Shown: positions 11,501-22,665, counted from the first letter of the stretch. The stretch: 64,000 nt of DNA from Paramecium tetraurelia (GCF_000165425.1 NW_001799624.1:124001-188000), one strand, 5' to 3'. A program made the numbers and translations. The notes: generated by a model from the sequence alone, not told the origin.

Positions 11501-13884
11501 CTACAAAGAGTAGTTACAAGTTTGTTAGACCTATAAACAAGGTTGTGTGTTATTGATAAGTGTGAAATTAGATTAGCAATCGCTATTTTCATACATCTAG
11601 GGCAACTCATATAACAACATCAGCACAGTGAATGGTGAGGATGGATATTTCAATATAATGATATCTACGCAATATTCGATAATCAAGAATGGGGAAATGT
11701 TGATTGGGTATGCTGGAGAGAATATGATGTCCTATTACTATTTCTATGTTGACACCCCTGTTTAATTCATTCAAATTACAGCCAGACCAGTTGATGATTG
11801 TGATCCAGATCTCTATGTGAATAAACTAATCAATGATACCATTTCATATCCAACTGAAGATTCCAATACTTATAAATCTATGTCGTATAAATCAGACATT
11901 CTGATAATCAGAGAGACTGACAATGTTGGGTCCTACATAATTGGAGTATCTGGATTTAGAAAGGAATGCACCTATGAGTTGCTGTTGAATTTCGCAGACA
12001 TTGAAATGTACTACATATCAAATGGTCAACTCGCAACTCATCAAATAAATCACACTGTTTATTACTTCTACCAACACATCAAAAAGGAATCCTTCCGCAT
12101 ATTGATTCAAAGAATGAATAGCGTCGATGTAGCCATCAATACATACTCCCAATACAATGACAGTGATGATGGTCTTTTTGATCTCCTACCATACTAGGGA
12201 ACAGATGACATCAAAATACTGTAGGAGCACAATGATAATCTCTTTGGAGGGGTCATCCAGATCAATCAAACAAATAAACACTTTTGCTATTACTGCACTT
12301 ACATCATTGCCTTGAAGCCATTGAGGAGTACTGAAATCTAATTATTGATTGCTTACAATTCAATAGCATTGGAGATTGAGCATGGAAGGATATACTATGA
12401 TCAATGTGTTGAGACTTGTAAATATCAAGTTGAGCATGGAGATCTGAATATCTATGTATATTCCTAAAACATTGAGTTGTACTTTTATGAAAATGAGACC
12501 TTAAAGTTTGCTATGAATCTGAGTAATTCTTAACACGCCATTCCAATAAATGCATCATACACAGTGAGCATTGTCAATCCTAATGTCAATTCAATTGCCT
12601 CGTATTGGTTGAGTTTGTAGAGCTAATAGAAATTTATTAATTTGCATCTTGGAAAATCCTACAAGGCTAATAACTCAGTTGCATAGAATGTTACTCAATT
12701 TACATTCACTCCAATTACGGTAGAGTAGGAGTATACTATAATTGTGAATTCCAAATCTAATGTAGGGGTGGAACTCTTTTACTTATCCAAGAATGTAACT
12801 GAATTCATTTTGATTAATCCCATTCAAGAATGGAGTGTTAGTAAATCGCAGTTGGAATTAAAATACATATTACCCAGTGTGGATTACTATTATAAGATTA
12901 CCTTGCGATGTTAGGGTCAATACAGTATCACTCTCAATTTGGAGGGTTTAAAATACATAGATCAGAATCAGCACTACATTGAATAAATACAATCTGCTTA
13001 AATTTACAACATATATGGAGCGAGGGGTCAAGAATTGCTGGTTGAAAAGATTGATTGTTTAGGCAAAACTGAAAGCAATTTGACTTCCTATCAATTTAGG
13101 AATTCAAGTGATATCTATTTCAATGTAACTCCCACTTCATTTGTCAGTTATAACAAGAATGGAATATCTATAAGGAGGAACATCTATAGTTTGATACCAC
13201 ATCTTAAATACTCGCATGATGCTTGGTACTACAGCAAAGCAATAACTTATCAAGCAGAAGAGAATACTGAGGATCAGACATTGACAGTCACTGTGGACAC
13301 CATGAAAAGAAATAAGACTGGCATCTCCTAACTCAGAATGCTCATGTAAGTAATTAATTGTAATGTAGTTATCAATTGCATTATTCAAATCAGGAACCCT
13401 TTATGAATGCCTTTGGATGTCAGATGGACGTTGAATCTCTAAAACACTACACAAGCAGCGAATTGTTCCACAGCAAATCCCTGTAAACAATTAAGGAGGA
13501 GGATGAAATAGTGTCATTTTAAAGTATCATTGTGAAATAACATTCATTTTAGTACCACTCCCTTAGGATGAGACCGTGCTTTATGGTTTGATTGTGTTCC
13601 AAGCATTCTATTAGGAATATGACGCTCCTTACACTTATTTCTACAACACTAGTTTGATTTACAATAGAACACAAATAAAGGCACCTATTAAGAAAGATCT
13701 ACAAGCAAATAATGATTATGTTATTATGATTTTGATGGCAGCAGTGACTGGTTTGGTTCTGTTGCTGTTGTTTTTGGGGATAAGAAAGGTTATATAGAGG
13801 AGAAAGCAGTCGTTGCAATTCAAATCAGAAAAGATAAAGAATGTCACAGTGGATGAGGAATAGGAGCAAGTGAAAACAGTATGA
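8571..13884 (+). CDS. Giant type I membrane protein with tandem PPC-like modules
   Basis: Predicted 1736 aa (introns 8672-8699, 8859-8881, 13346-13368, 13524-13552). A signal peptide (MLLLILLFQTLM) leads a very long extracellular region. One transmembrane helix lies near the C-terminus (VIMILMAAVTGLVLLLLFL), followed by a basic-then-acidic cytoplasmic tail of about 40 aa. The ectodomain is a chain of diverged beta-sandwich modules resembling bacterial pre-peptidase C-terminal (PPC) domains: repeated 'D-x-DLYV ... Y/W ... I-I-I ... G-x-Y-I-I-x-V-x-G ... C-x-Y-x-L' patterns, best seen at DPDLYVN ... SYIIGVSGFRKECTYEL near 11.8-12.0 kb and at the N-terminus. Many N-x-S/T sites. Likely a plasma-membrane or secretory-route adhesion/receptor protein. 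The PPC call is by pattern only. Confidence 0.8.
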
Positions 13885-13985
13885 TGATTTAATACCTATT
13901 TTGTTAAGTTAAATTTCAATACTGTAATTAGTACAAATATTAAGCATAAAGAATTATTAATAATAATTATTTTTCATTATAATCT

Positions 13986-16130
13986 ATGCAAGTTTTGGAA
14001 TTTCACATTTATGAAACGCAATGGATGCTACGTAAGGGGAAGTACAAATGCTTTGTAAACATCTCTGAGAAACACCTCACTCATCATTATTAATAGAGTG
14101 AACTGCCTGGAATCCAACTCCAAATGTAATTGATACGTCGATTGTTGTATTGTCGATTGAAAGTTATGCGTAAGCATTTTCTCAAGTTCAATTCGAAGCA
14201 GGGTCGGATCCTCGCTCAATTAGATCAGTGTATGCAACTCTGTCATACCATGCAGAATTATATTGCCAAATGTTAGGATGTTCTTACTGAGAGAGAAAAT
14301 CCTTCGAATCGCAAGAATAAATTCAAATAATTAGGTGATATGCAATCACCAAGAGGCAATTCCAAACTTAAACAATTCTTAATATAATTCGAACATGAGC
14401 CTTGGGATAAGAAGTCTCTTGTGTGGTTGAGATATCATGAATAAGAACTCTTTGTTTCCATCCAATAGATCCTCATGTTCAACTATTTGTACTTCAAGAT
14501 GACCAATCTCAAAGAAGCCACTCGTTTCTTACACAAACTAGTATAATTGAAATTTGTGAAAACTCAAAGATCAGTTACCATTTATCATGAAGCCCTCACT
14601 CTTCTCCACTCCGCTCATTTTGAGAACTCTTATGTCTTTCAAATTCAATTCTTTGATCCCCTCTCCAACATGCTAATGGACTAGTTGCGTGAGTACTATC
14701 GTCCCAAATCTGACTAGAAGAAATGCAAACGACTCATGAAACACTATGCCCAATTGTTTATTATCAACTTGGATTTGCAAAGCAAGTCATTGGAATACAA
14801 AGACAAGTATGATGAATCTGCATTAATGATATCCATGGCCAATTATGTATGTCAACACATCTTGACCTTTGTAGGAAGACAAGAGGAACTAATCAATTAC
14901 ATTAAATACGAATACGAATACAAACATGAAAAATATGAGCAAATCATTCTTGAGTAATAGGATCTCAATTAATTTGTTTCATTCTTGTATGGATTTGAGA
15001 AGAAACAGAATCAAGAACAAAAACAACAATTCCCTCACTAAACCAAATACGATATCAACAATAAGCATGTCTATATACTCCATCACACCAGGGCCAGGAG
15101 TGATTTCAAACCAATAGCTAAGGAACTCTCGAAAGAAGCTACCAGAGATGGAAGTTTGTTTATGCCCAATACTCCATCATGCAGTAAGGACAACACTCAG
15201 AGATTCATCAATAAACCACTACATAAGCAAAAAAGAAGGAGACATCAAGAAAACCAGAGTTACTTAAGCAAACTCATTTACTTAAGGAGTCTATCCGATT
15301 ACAAATTAGATTAAATGAATGTGGAGACCGATCTCCAGAAACATCTCAGAGGTTTGGAAGAGACTTTACACAAACTTGAACATCCCAATCAAATTAAATC
15401 TATTGACTAGGTTTTTAATCAGAAGATCGAATCAATTACCTTTGAAAAGTGTTTAACTCTAGATTAGGTTAAGGAAACGGCAAAGAAAATCATTGCTGCT
15501 GAGTGGGAAGTCCATAAAGAAATGCCTGTTACAAAGAGTCTGATGAAATCAATCTCAGTCTCAGATATCCAACTGGAGAAATTGTAGGAACAATACAGCA
15601 AATTATAAGAATACTTGGAACTTCAGAAAATTGATTATCATAATACACAGAAGGATCAGGCTCAATTGATTATGAAGGAGAATAAGGATTTGAAGAAGTT
15701 GCAATTAAATCAGCAAAAGTATTAGATGAAATTGAGACATCAGAGGGTCTAATAGTAATTCTAAATTCCAAAGAAATTATTGAATTTATAGACTGACGAA
15801 GCTGGCCTGTCTCCTAAATTCATTAAACGAAATTCTTAGATTTTGAATTCCTATAACAACACCATCTTTGAAAGAATTGATCCAGTCTTAAGACAAGATA
15901 AAGAATATTAGAAAGCGTAAAAACAATTAACGGATCTGATGGTTTCCAATCTCGAATAAAGGGATGAATTAAATTCAAAGAAACTAAACACCTTTGCAAA
16001 TGTGTTACCTAAGTCAGTAACAAGACTGCCATCACCCAAAAATTTAGATACCTACTCACAGCGATCTGATAACAAAAAGTCATTCGCTTTTTCCAATAAT
16101 TCTACCAGACTTGAAATAACCAAATTTTGA
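13986..16130 (+). CDS. Hypothetical coiled-coil protein, 714 aa
   Basis: One uninterrupted frame of 714 codons, no intron needed, ending at TGA 16128. The N-terminal 300 residues are helical with aromatic-rich segments (WLRYHEQELFVSI, MFNYLYFKMTNLKEATRFL). The middle is Gln/Lys-rich, and 500-600 is strongly heptad-like (LEKLQEQYSKLQEYLELQ). The C-terminus is Ser/Asn-rich. No enzymatic or binding domain recognised. The length and coiled coils suggest a cytoskeletal, ciliary or basal-body-linked structural protein, but that is inference. Starts 101 bp downstream of the PPC-like gene. Confidence 0.75.
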
Positions 16131-16332
16131 TTATCATTTTTATCAAATCCAATTTATGCTCTAATTTTACATTTTATTATATTAATATACTTTTTTTTGG
16201 AGGAATTTAATCAACACTCAACTATTAAACTAAATTGTACATTTCAAGAATCAAATTAAAATGTCGATTACTTTAATATTATATTATGATAATTCATTTA
16301 TACCTATGAAAATTAAATACACCACACAATAA

Positions 16333-18620
16333 TCATATGCCATCATCATCATCTTCTCTCAAACTAATGCGTTCTCCTCTCTCAAAATTAGAATAATAAT
16401 CTTTCTTCACTTCTAACTTCTCCTTCGCCTTCATTTTCTTCCACAACACAAACCCAAAGAATGCTATCAAAGCTATCAATATTCCAATAAAGAGAGAGTT
16501 ATTCTGTTAAATTCCAACATTTTCCTTGGTATTCTCACTGATTTTCACCTTCTCATTGAGTTTCTATTCTTCCTTAATAGAAACCTGTGGTAGCATTTGA
16601 GTTTGATTTGATAAACTTTATTGTAATCCTTCTTCACATGGTGTTTCAATTGGATCCAAGTCAACGCTTATAATATATAAAATTAATAGTACCCTCCTGT
16701 GCAAAAGTCTCCCACAATTTTCCTGTATCCTTATGATTTCATGTAAGTGCCAGTACAATTCTCAGGAGGCTTCAAAATATCAATGTATTCATCTTCTTCA
16801 AATAAAGAGGCTATGGGTACACATGGTCCCCCATCAATTTTATGATAAAATCCATAATCGCATTCCCAATCTTCTATTGTGCATTCACATGAATCAATGA
16901 AATGTAATTTATCATGCTATTGTTGATTGAAGCATTTGGCATCCCTCTTTCTACGAGTGTAACGATATTTTTATCCAAAAAGACATTTACCATTTTCATA
17001 ATTTGTAGGTATCCAAAATTCATAATCGCTGTCTGGATCTAAGGGATCCCAAATACCACTGCAAGTACGCTAATGTAAGGCAGTGAAATCCACATTCAAA
17101 ATGATTCCCTTTCTTTTCTCATCAATACCTGTGACAATGAAGTTGATGTACAAACTCCTGCTGGTGATAGAGGTGACAATCATCTTAGGAATCTTGATGG
17201 AATCCCAAGTTTAACCTTCATCCCATGAGTACAACAATTCTTCAGTTAAGGACTTAGCTTTGGCCATAACAATGATACCACCCCTATCCCCAAATGAATA
17301 GATATGATGTCCTTTCCTAATTTCATACCAAGTCAAGCCTCCATCTCTTGAAAAGTAGGTGTTAATGCTCTTTTCATCTAAATACAATCCAATATTGCCT
17401 GATGCCATGATCAATCCAACAGCCTTAGATTCTCTATAGATTTTGCTTACACTTCTACCTTGGAGATGCAATGAGCAATCTCCACTGCAATGGGTCTATT
17501 GTCCATTGACATCAGTGGCTGGAGCCTTGAGAGTATGCCAAATGGCTCCCTTGTCAAAGGTGATGACAGTCTTTTTGTACTTCTCTAAATCAGATTCCTT
17601 GACAACTTTGAGTTTCTCATGATCGTAGATGTTAGCTATGTAGACCCCTCTGAGACTTTCGATCTTTTCGAAATCACACTAACCTGTATTCAAGGATCTC
17701 ACATTATTCAACAGGGAGATGGTGAACTTGAATCCTTGGAAATCGGAAGTATAGATGTTGGTGAGTTTCTTGTTGGTTTGATTGTGAGATATGGACAGGA
17801 AGATGGATTCCGACTCTGTGTCTAGGAGAGTGTAGGAGTATTGCTAATCAAATGGGATGGAAATGTTGATCATTTGAGCATAATCATAAAAGGCAGGTGC
17901 CACATGTAATCTGTAGGCAGATTGAAATTTGGAGATTACGAACATATGGAATTGAGTCTAAAAGAAACCAGTTCCATTGTTGTGTATGATTTTATACGAA
18001 TTGTAATAATCGTCTGAATAGGTGACTCTGCTTTGATTGTATTCCAAATGACATGCCACAATTCGCTCATCTGGGATCAACTCACTGTCAATGAGTTTAT
18101 CCCAAGAAGCCATCATGGCTGCACTGAGGATCCATTGCCAAGTCTTGCCTCCGTCATTGGATTTGTGAACTTCTTTGTTGAAGGGTGGATGACAGCGTTC
18201 GCAATTGGAAAAGGCCAACATCCACTCGTCATCCATCGAATTCAACTTAAAATCAGATAAAGAGCTCGGGAATGTGAACCACGTGTAATGTGATCCGCAA
18301 TCCTCAGATCTTATGCCAGTGCCATTCTTGCCAAATACATAGACAACCTCTTTGTTGGCAGGGGATGCTTGGATCTCATAGAACCAATCGTTTATGCCCA
18401 TCTTCTCGAGGACAAGGGTTTCGTCACTCCACTTGTATCCATTGTCGACACTCTTGTAAATTCGTCCCTTCTCAGACAATGCGAAGATTGTTTCCAACCA
18501 ATCTTTGCCTTCCCGATTCGAATTGCGCACCTGACAAAACTGGGGAGAGTAGAGTGCGGAATCAGCTGAGAAGAGCGTGACATTGACAGCACTCACACCA
18601 ATTATTAACAATATTAGCAT
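16333..18620 (-). CDS. Vps10/sortilin-type sorting receptor
   Basis: Predicted 753 aa. A signal peptide (MLILLIIGVSAVN) precedes a Vps10 beta-propeller with repeated Asp-box-like turns: IYKSVDNGYKWSDE, VHKSNDGGKTWQW, YFSRDGGLTWYEI, LYSWDEGQTWDSI. The 10CC cysteine-rich module follows, including CECTIEDWECDYGFY and the conserved CTGGVDLDPIETPC. A transmembrane helix (IGILIALIAFFGFVLW) and a short tail ending in an acidic cluster (DDDDGI) complete it. One intron, 16667-16692 (26 nt, ending AAG), lies inside the CTGG motif. Vps10 receptors sort cargo at the Golgi/endosome; in Tetrahymena such receptors are needed for secretory-granule formation. The opposite strand carries several long shadow frames. 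Confidence 0.95.
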
Positions 18621-18651
18621 TGTGTTTTATTTTATTTTATGTGCTTTTAAA

Positions 18652-19037
18652 TCAAACAGCGAAGAAGCTCCTTGCCACATACTCTACTGCATCATTGACT
18701 GTTCTGAAACACTCCACATCAGTGTCTGGAAATTCTATTTCAAACTCTCTCTCAACCTCAACCATAACCTATATATTTTATATTTTTGGGGTACTTCTAC
18801 GTAAGCCATGTCTGACAAACCGATGTCAGTCCATGTGGATTGCAAAGTGATTGCAGAGGGATTCTTTACGTCGTCGTGCAAACTAATCACCTTTATCATT
18901 CGACGAGCAACAGCTTCTGGATTCACATAATAGCCTGACTTCTCATTTCTCAAAATAATTGGCTGTTCATTCGAGGCAAAGAATTTTGGTACTTAGCCGA
19001 ATTATTTGCTAAACATTTGCACAAGTCGTCTATTCAT
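18652..19037 (-). CDS. Mitochondrial acyl-carrier-protein-like protein lacking the attachment serine
   Basis: Predicted 119 aa, intron 18769-18794. The basic, Gln/Phe-rich N-terminus (MNRRLVQMFSKQFGQVPKFF) looks like a mitochondrial presequence. The body matches acyl carrier protein: helix VARRMIKVISLHDDV, then STWTDIGLSDMAYVEV, VEREFEIEFPDTDVECFRTV and VNDAVEYV. Canonical ACP has D-L-G-L-D-S-L-D-x-V-E at the start of helix II, where Ser carries phosphopantetheine. Here the same register reads D-I-G-L-S-D-M-A-Y-V-E, so the Ser position is Asp. It is therefore probably a structural ACP, for example in complex I or with LYR proteins, not an acyl carrier. Its start is 16 bp from that of the divergent gene. 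Confidence 0.8.
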
Positions 19038-19053
19038 ATCTTAAATAATTAAA

Positions 19054-19832
19054 ATGTCTTAAAATATATTAAAAGACATACTTGAACTGGTATGAGTAAT
19101 ATACCACATTTATAAGTTAGAAGGACCCTCTTCAGACTCTTTCAAAAGACTTGGATGCCCAATTGCTGTATATCAAAGGTGCCATACTCCAAAATTTACA
19201 GAATCAAGATTATCAGGAACTTGAGAAGTAAGTTTAAAAGTATGAGAGTGAAATCAGAAAACATATTAGAGTAAATTCATCATTCTCATCATTAGACTGA
19301 ACAATAAATTAAACTCTATTGTGAACAACTCTAACAGCAATTAGAGCAATTTCATTAAAATACTGTGAATCAGAACCTAATACACGTATAACTTCAATTC
19401 ATTTACTAGCAATTAAAAAAGGAAATTGCAACGTTATAAGAGTAAAAAAAGCATCTAATGGAAGAGAATACTTTTCTTAAGAAGAAGATACAAGAAACTA
19501 ATGAGACATAGACTCAAACCATTTCTAGCAAATAACCGCTAAAATTAGTTGATTTTATTCGGAAACAAAAACTGCCCTTTGACAAAGAAAGTTATCTCAG
19601 TAATACTATTGACACTTGCTCAATTTTAAAAAAAGAATAAATCAGATTAAACTCAAAGACAATCTCTCAATAAATCACTGAATAGAATTACGATCATAGT
19701 AGACAATTCATAAATAATTTCAATATTATTTGCAACAAATAAAAAATTACCTACAATGCTAACAGATAGAAGAAGAGTATTAGCGAACACAAGCAAATAA
19801 AACCTAAGTTAGATTTATCTTCAATAAATTGA
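19054..19832 (+). CDS. Hypothetical coiled-coil protein, 240 aa
   Basis: Predicted 240 aa after removing introns 19090-19120 (31 nt) and 19271-19295 (25 nt). The whole N-terminal two-thirds is Gln-rich coiled coil (LEQFHQNTVNQNLIHVQLQ, LKKEIATLQEQKKHLMEE). A basic C-terminal segment follows and the frame stops at TGA 19830. No recognised domain. It starts only 16 bp from the start codon of the ACP-like gene on the other strand, so the two must share promoter sequence. Function unknown. Confidence 0.7.
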
Positions 19833-20065
19833 ATTACTATATTTGTGTTTGATCATTTTCTAAATTATAACTAATAAATATTGACTTAAGATTTAAAATA
19901 GAAGAAATGCATTATATTTATTACATATATGTATAATATCGTGATTTGAAACATTTTAATGTTTTTGATTATAACCAAGGCTGAATCTTATTTTAAATTA
20001 AAAGCAGATTTGATTTTTAAAATATTTTTATAAATATAAATAAAAGCAAAAGATTCTTCATAAAT

Positions 20066-20798
20066 ATGGTTAAATCACAAGAATGTTCAGAAATACTAAA
20101 GCAGACCAAGAAATACCAAAAAATAGATAAGGAATAGCGCAAAATTGTCTTAGAGTTGCTAATAAGGGAAAAATTATCACTCCAAGAGGTATTCGCCATT
20201 TTCCCTAAATAATTCATCTATATATACTACTATATATATTGTTTATTCACTATTCATTTCTAGGTAGCCAACAAACTCAATTTAAAGTATTGTACAGTGA
20301 GAACGATTCAAAAAGCATATGAATAGGATGGCCGTATAGGAAAAAAGGAAACCAGAAAAAAGAAGCTCAAAGTGCAGAGCATACTCAAAGTATCGGTCTT
20401 GAATCCCCTCACGCTCTAAGTTCAACCATTGTGCATTCAATCTGATAATACTTAAGTAATACTCAATTCCGAAATTCTAGATGTACGTAGACAAGCAGCC
20501 ATCTCTGATGGATCAACTAAATTTGGCTAACGAATAAAAATAACTCATATCATCCCAATACCAGAAGCTCACCCAGGCTCTCACCTCAGAAATTAAAAAA
20601 GCCAGTTTAGTCCAACAATAGCTCTTGCAAAATCTGTTGCTCTCCTCACAGATGGTGTTCAAATAGATTCTGGACCCAAAGCCTTAAATTTAAATCAAGC
20701 AGGAATTCGATTCAGTATCCACCAGTCCCTACCCTTTTCAACCAATCTCATCCTACCCTTAATTTTACCCTTTGCCTTAACCTTTTCTCAGAACTTGA
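20066..20798 (+). CDS. Helix-turn-helix protein of the ciliate 'transposase-like HTH' type
   Basis: Predicted 210 aa. The N-terminal part is a helix-turn-helix: IVLELLIREKLSLQEVANKL followed by NLKYCTVRTIQKAYEQDGRI, a pattern common in ciliate small HTH proteins and resembling transposase/homeodomain-like recognition helices. A basic KKETRKKKLK stretch follows, then a Gln/Leu-rich coiled region and a Pro/Tyr-rich C-terminus. Two introns: 20456-20480 (25 nt) and an unusually long 75-nt one at 20189-20263 that interrupts the HTH exactly after LSLQE. Without both, the protein loses the HTH or the frame. Likely DNA-binding; target unknown. Confidence 0.7.
20189..20263 (+). other. Exceptionally long intron (75 nt) inside the HTH gene
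   Basis: All other introns I resolved here are 19-34 nt; this one is 75 nt. It begins GTATTC and ends TTCTAG. Removing it joins LSLQE to VANKLNLKYC, which restores the HTH. The stretch is a multiple of three without an in-frame TGA, so an unspliced message would insert 25 residues. The middle is a TATATA-rich stretch. Confidence 0.55.
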
Positions 20799-21034
20799 TG
20801 ATATTTACACATTTCGATCTCAATCTCCAATTTAAATTTCCGAATTTTCCAATTTTCTTAGAATTCTACATTTTAAACTGTTGACCAGATAATATAAAAT
20901 GGCTTCATTATGTTAATAGTTTGTCCATAATGCGAGCTCTTCATTTAATAATAGAGGAGTGTCATAATCACAAAATAATACTCACATATTAAGAATAGTA
21001 TGTTTAAATAAATATATATTAAAAACAAAGGTTT

Positions 21035-21100
21035 TTATTGCTCAGATTCCTTAATTCCAACTAGTCTGGAGTTCTTAAGAAAATCGTCATACTAGTAGCT
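21035..21100 (-). promoter_or_regulatory. Candidate SECIS element (form 2) in the 3' UTR of the SelK-like gene
   Basis: Read on the minus strand: the 5' core ATGA (21087-21090), 13 nt to an unpaired AA, and the 3' core TGA (21042-21044). Between them GATTTTCTTAA pairs with TTAAGGAATC (10 pairs, one bulged T, one G-T pair). Above it the 5' bulge GAAC holds the AA, topped by a mini-stem TCCA/TGGA with a 7-nt loop. ATGA...AA...TGA with this spacing is the eukaryotic SECIS consensus, and the extra mini-stem makes it form 2. AATAAA follows directly. Helix I below the core is weak. Confidence 0.75.
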
Positions 21101-21146
21101 CTTGTGTGTGCTACTATAAAATCCTTTGTTTTATTAAAAGTGCAGC

Positions 21147-21464
21147 TCAGCCTCAGCTCTTGCAATCAGCTCCTCCTCCCAGCCCTCTGACAATCTTTGG
21201 CTTAGTTCCTTCCTTTCCACCATCATCATCGTCGTCATCCTTAGGTTTCCGCTTGAAAGGCATCTCTATAAATAATCAACTGCAATCATTACTATCATCA
21301 ATAATATAATTTAATTCCTCCTTCGTATACTTATTTGATTCCTTCTTCATACCAATTAAGGTGAAAAGGAAGAGAATCACCGCAAAATATAGAGTCCGAA
21401 TTATGCTCCAGGTAGAATCGATGGCTTTCACCATCGGACTTCTATTGGAAGCCAATTTAACCAT
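21147..21464 (-). CDS. SELENOK-like: Selenoprotein K-like membrane protein, TGA read as Sec
   Basis: Predicted 96 aa if the first TGA (21153-21155) is read as selenocysteine and the next TGA two codons later (21147-21149) is the stop; intron 21266-21292 (27 nt). Layout follows SelK/SelS: short N-terminus, one membrane helix (IIRTLYFAVILFLFTLIGM), charged linker with an Asp run, Gly-rich tail (VRGLGGGADCKS), then Sec-Gly as the last two residues. Human SelK is 94 aa with Sec near the C-terminus. These proteins sit in the ER membrane and act in ER-associated degradation and protein acylation. The strongest support is a SECIS-like hairpin about 60 nt downstream. If TGA is only stop, a 94-aa Cys form results. 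Confidence 0.75.
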
Positions 21465-21506
21465 TTAAAAATAATATTAATATAAAAGTAATATATACAT
21501 ATATAT

Positions 21507-22665
21507 TCAAGGTTAGGTTTTTAAAATATCTGACATTTGAAATTTACTAAATTTCTTTAAATTTTCCAGATTCGGATACTGCTTTTCAAATCCTTTGGCT
21601 ACACTCAATAATTTATTGGCTGATTCCATGGCATCAGCGTTGTCCATTTTCAAAGTTGAAACTATCAATGGTATTACTACCTCGGATGAAAGCGATTAAT
21701 CAATTTGCTCTACAATCTTAGAGTCTCACAATCAAAGCAGCACAGGCAATTTGAGCATAAGTGTGACTGTTGACAAATTCATAGTCATAAAGTGCCTAAA
21801 ATAAATCATACATATTTCACTAATTTAGCAAGATACAGTGTTATTTAATATAACTATTGATTCATATTCAATATGGAGAGTACAATTGTAATGACATCTA
21901 GTACAGTAATGCCAACTAAATTAAAGTCTAGAGTGCTTAAAATATTGGTTTCTTTGTCTTTAATTTCATCCTTGGTTAGTTTCTTGTGTGCAATCTTCTC
22001 GTGTACAATTTATAATTTCACTGGATAGATTTCCTCGAATTTACAAGCCATAAACATAGTAGTCACACCAACTAAATGTAAATCTTGAGGGATATGCTTT
22101 TAAGTTGTTTTAGATAGATAGGAGTCCATCAATTTGACAGCTAAAAAGAAGGTTTAATCTTTGCACTTATATGAAGTGAGTACTTCAACCATCCAATCAA
22201 TCATCTTTGCTCTCAGATTTGCACTTACTGTGTGATTGGATAAGCAATTCTTTGGTGTTAGAGTCTATTTGTTTAATCTATAAATAAATACGTTCAATTC
22301 CAAATAATAATCTAGAATGGGTTCTGAATAGTTGTTGATCAACTTACACAACTCATTTGATTGTGTTTCCACTTATTTGGGCTTTACAGGGGATTATTTT
22401 TATGGAGAGGAAGTGGTTTGGGTTTTTAGTTTAGTTTCTGGTTTACAGAACACGAGGGGATGAGAGGAAATAGAGGTGTAATTGTTTTTAAGTTCTAGAG
22501 CTTTCAAGTCATTTTCTTATGGATATTTTATTTAATATTACTTCTATTTCCACCAATCAAGGATAGTGAAACCAATTGGGTTAGTGATTTATTCTAATGC
22601 CTAGGGTTATTGGAGACCTCAGCTTAATTCTCTTTTTCAAAGATCTTCTTGGACATGTCTTTCAT
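21507..22665 (-). CDS. Mitotic-type (A/B-like) cyclin
   Basis: Predicted about 357 aa. The N-terminal 130 residues are unstructured and Ser/Lys-rich. The cyclin box then has LRAKMIDWMVEVLTSY (the MRAILVDWLVEV motif), TFFLAVKLMDSYLS, VGVTTMFMACKFEEIYP and KDKETNILSTLDFNL. The C-terminal cyclin fold has YLAKLALYDYEFVNSHTYAQ. Cyclins activate CDKs. Introns: one near 22529-22554, one of 25 nt near 21795, and an uncertain third near 21720, where the frame moves from ...AQIACAALIV to ...VEQIDQSLSSEVV; only a 34-nt intron that removes CAALIV, or a 1-nt indel, joins the two. Everything upstream of that point is secure. Confidence 0.85.

Noticed and set aside
18033-18850. Several forward frames opposite the sortilin and ACP-like genes
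   Set aside because: Antisense shadows of genes with strong domain evidence.
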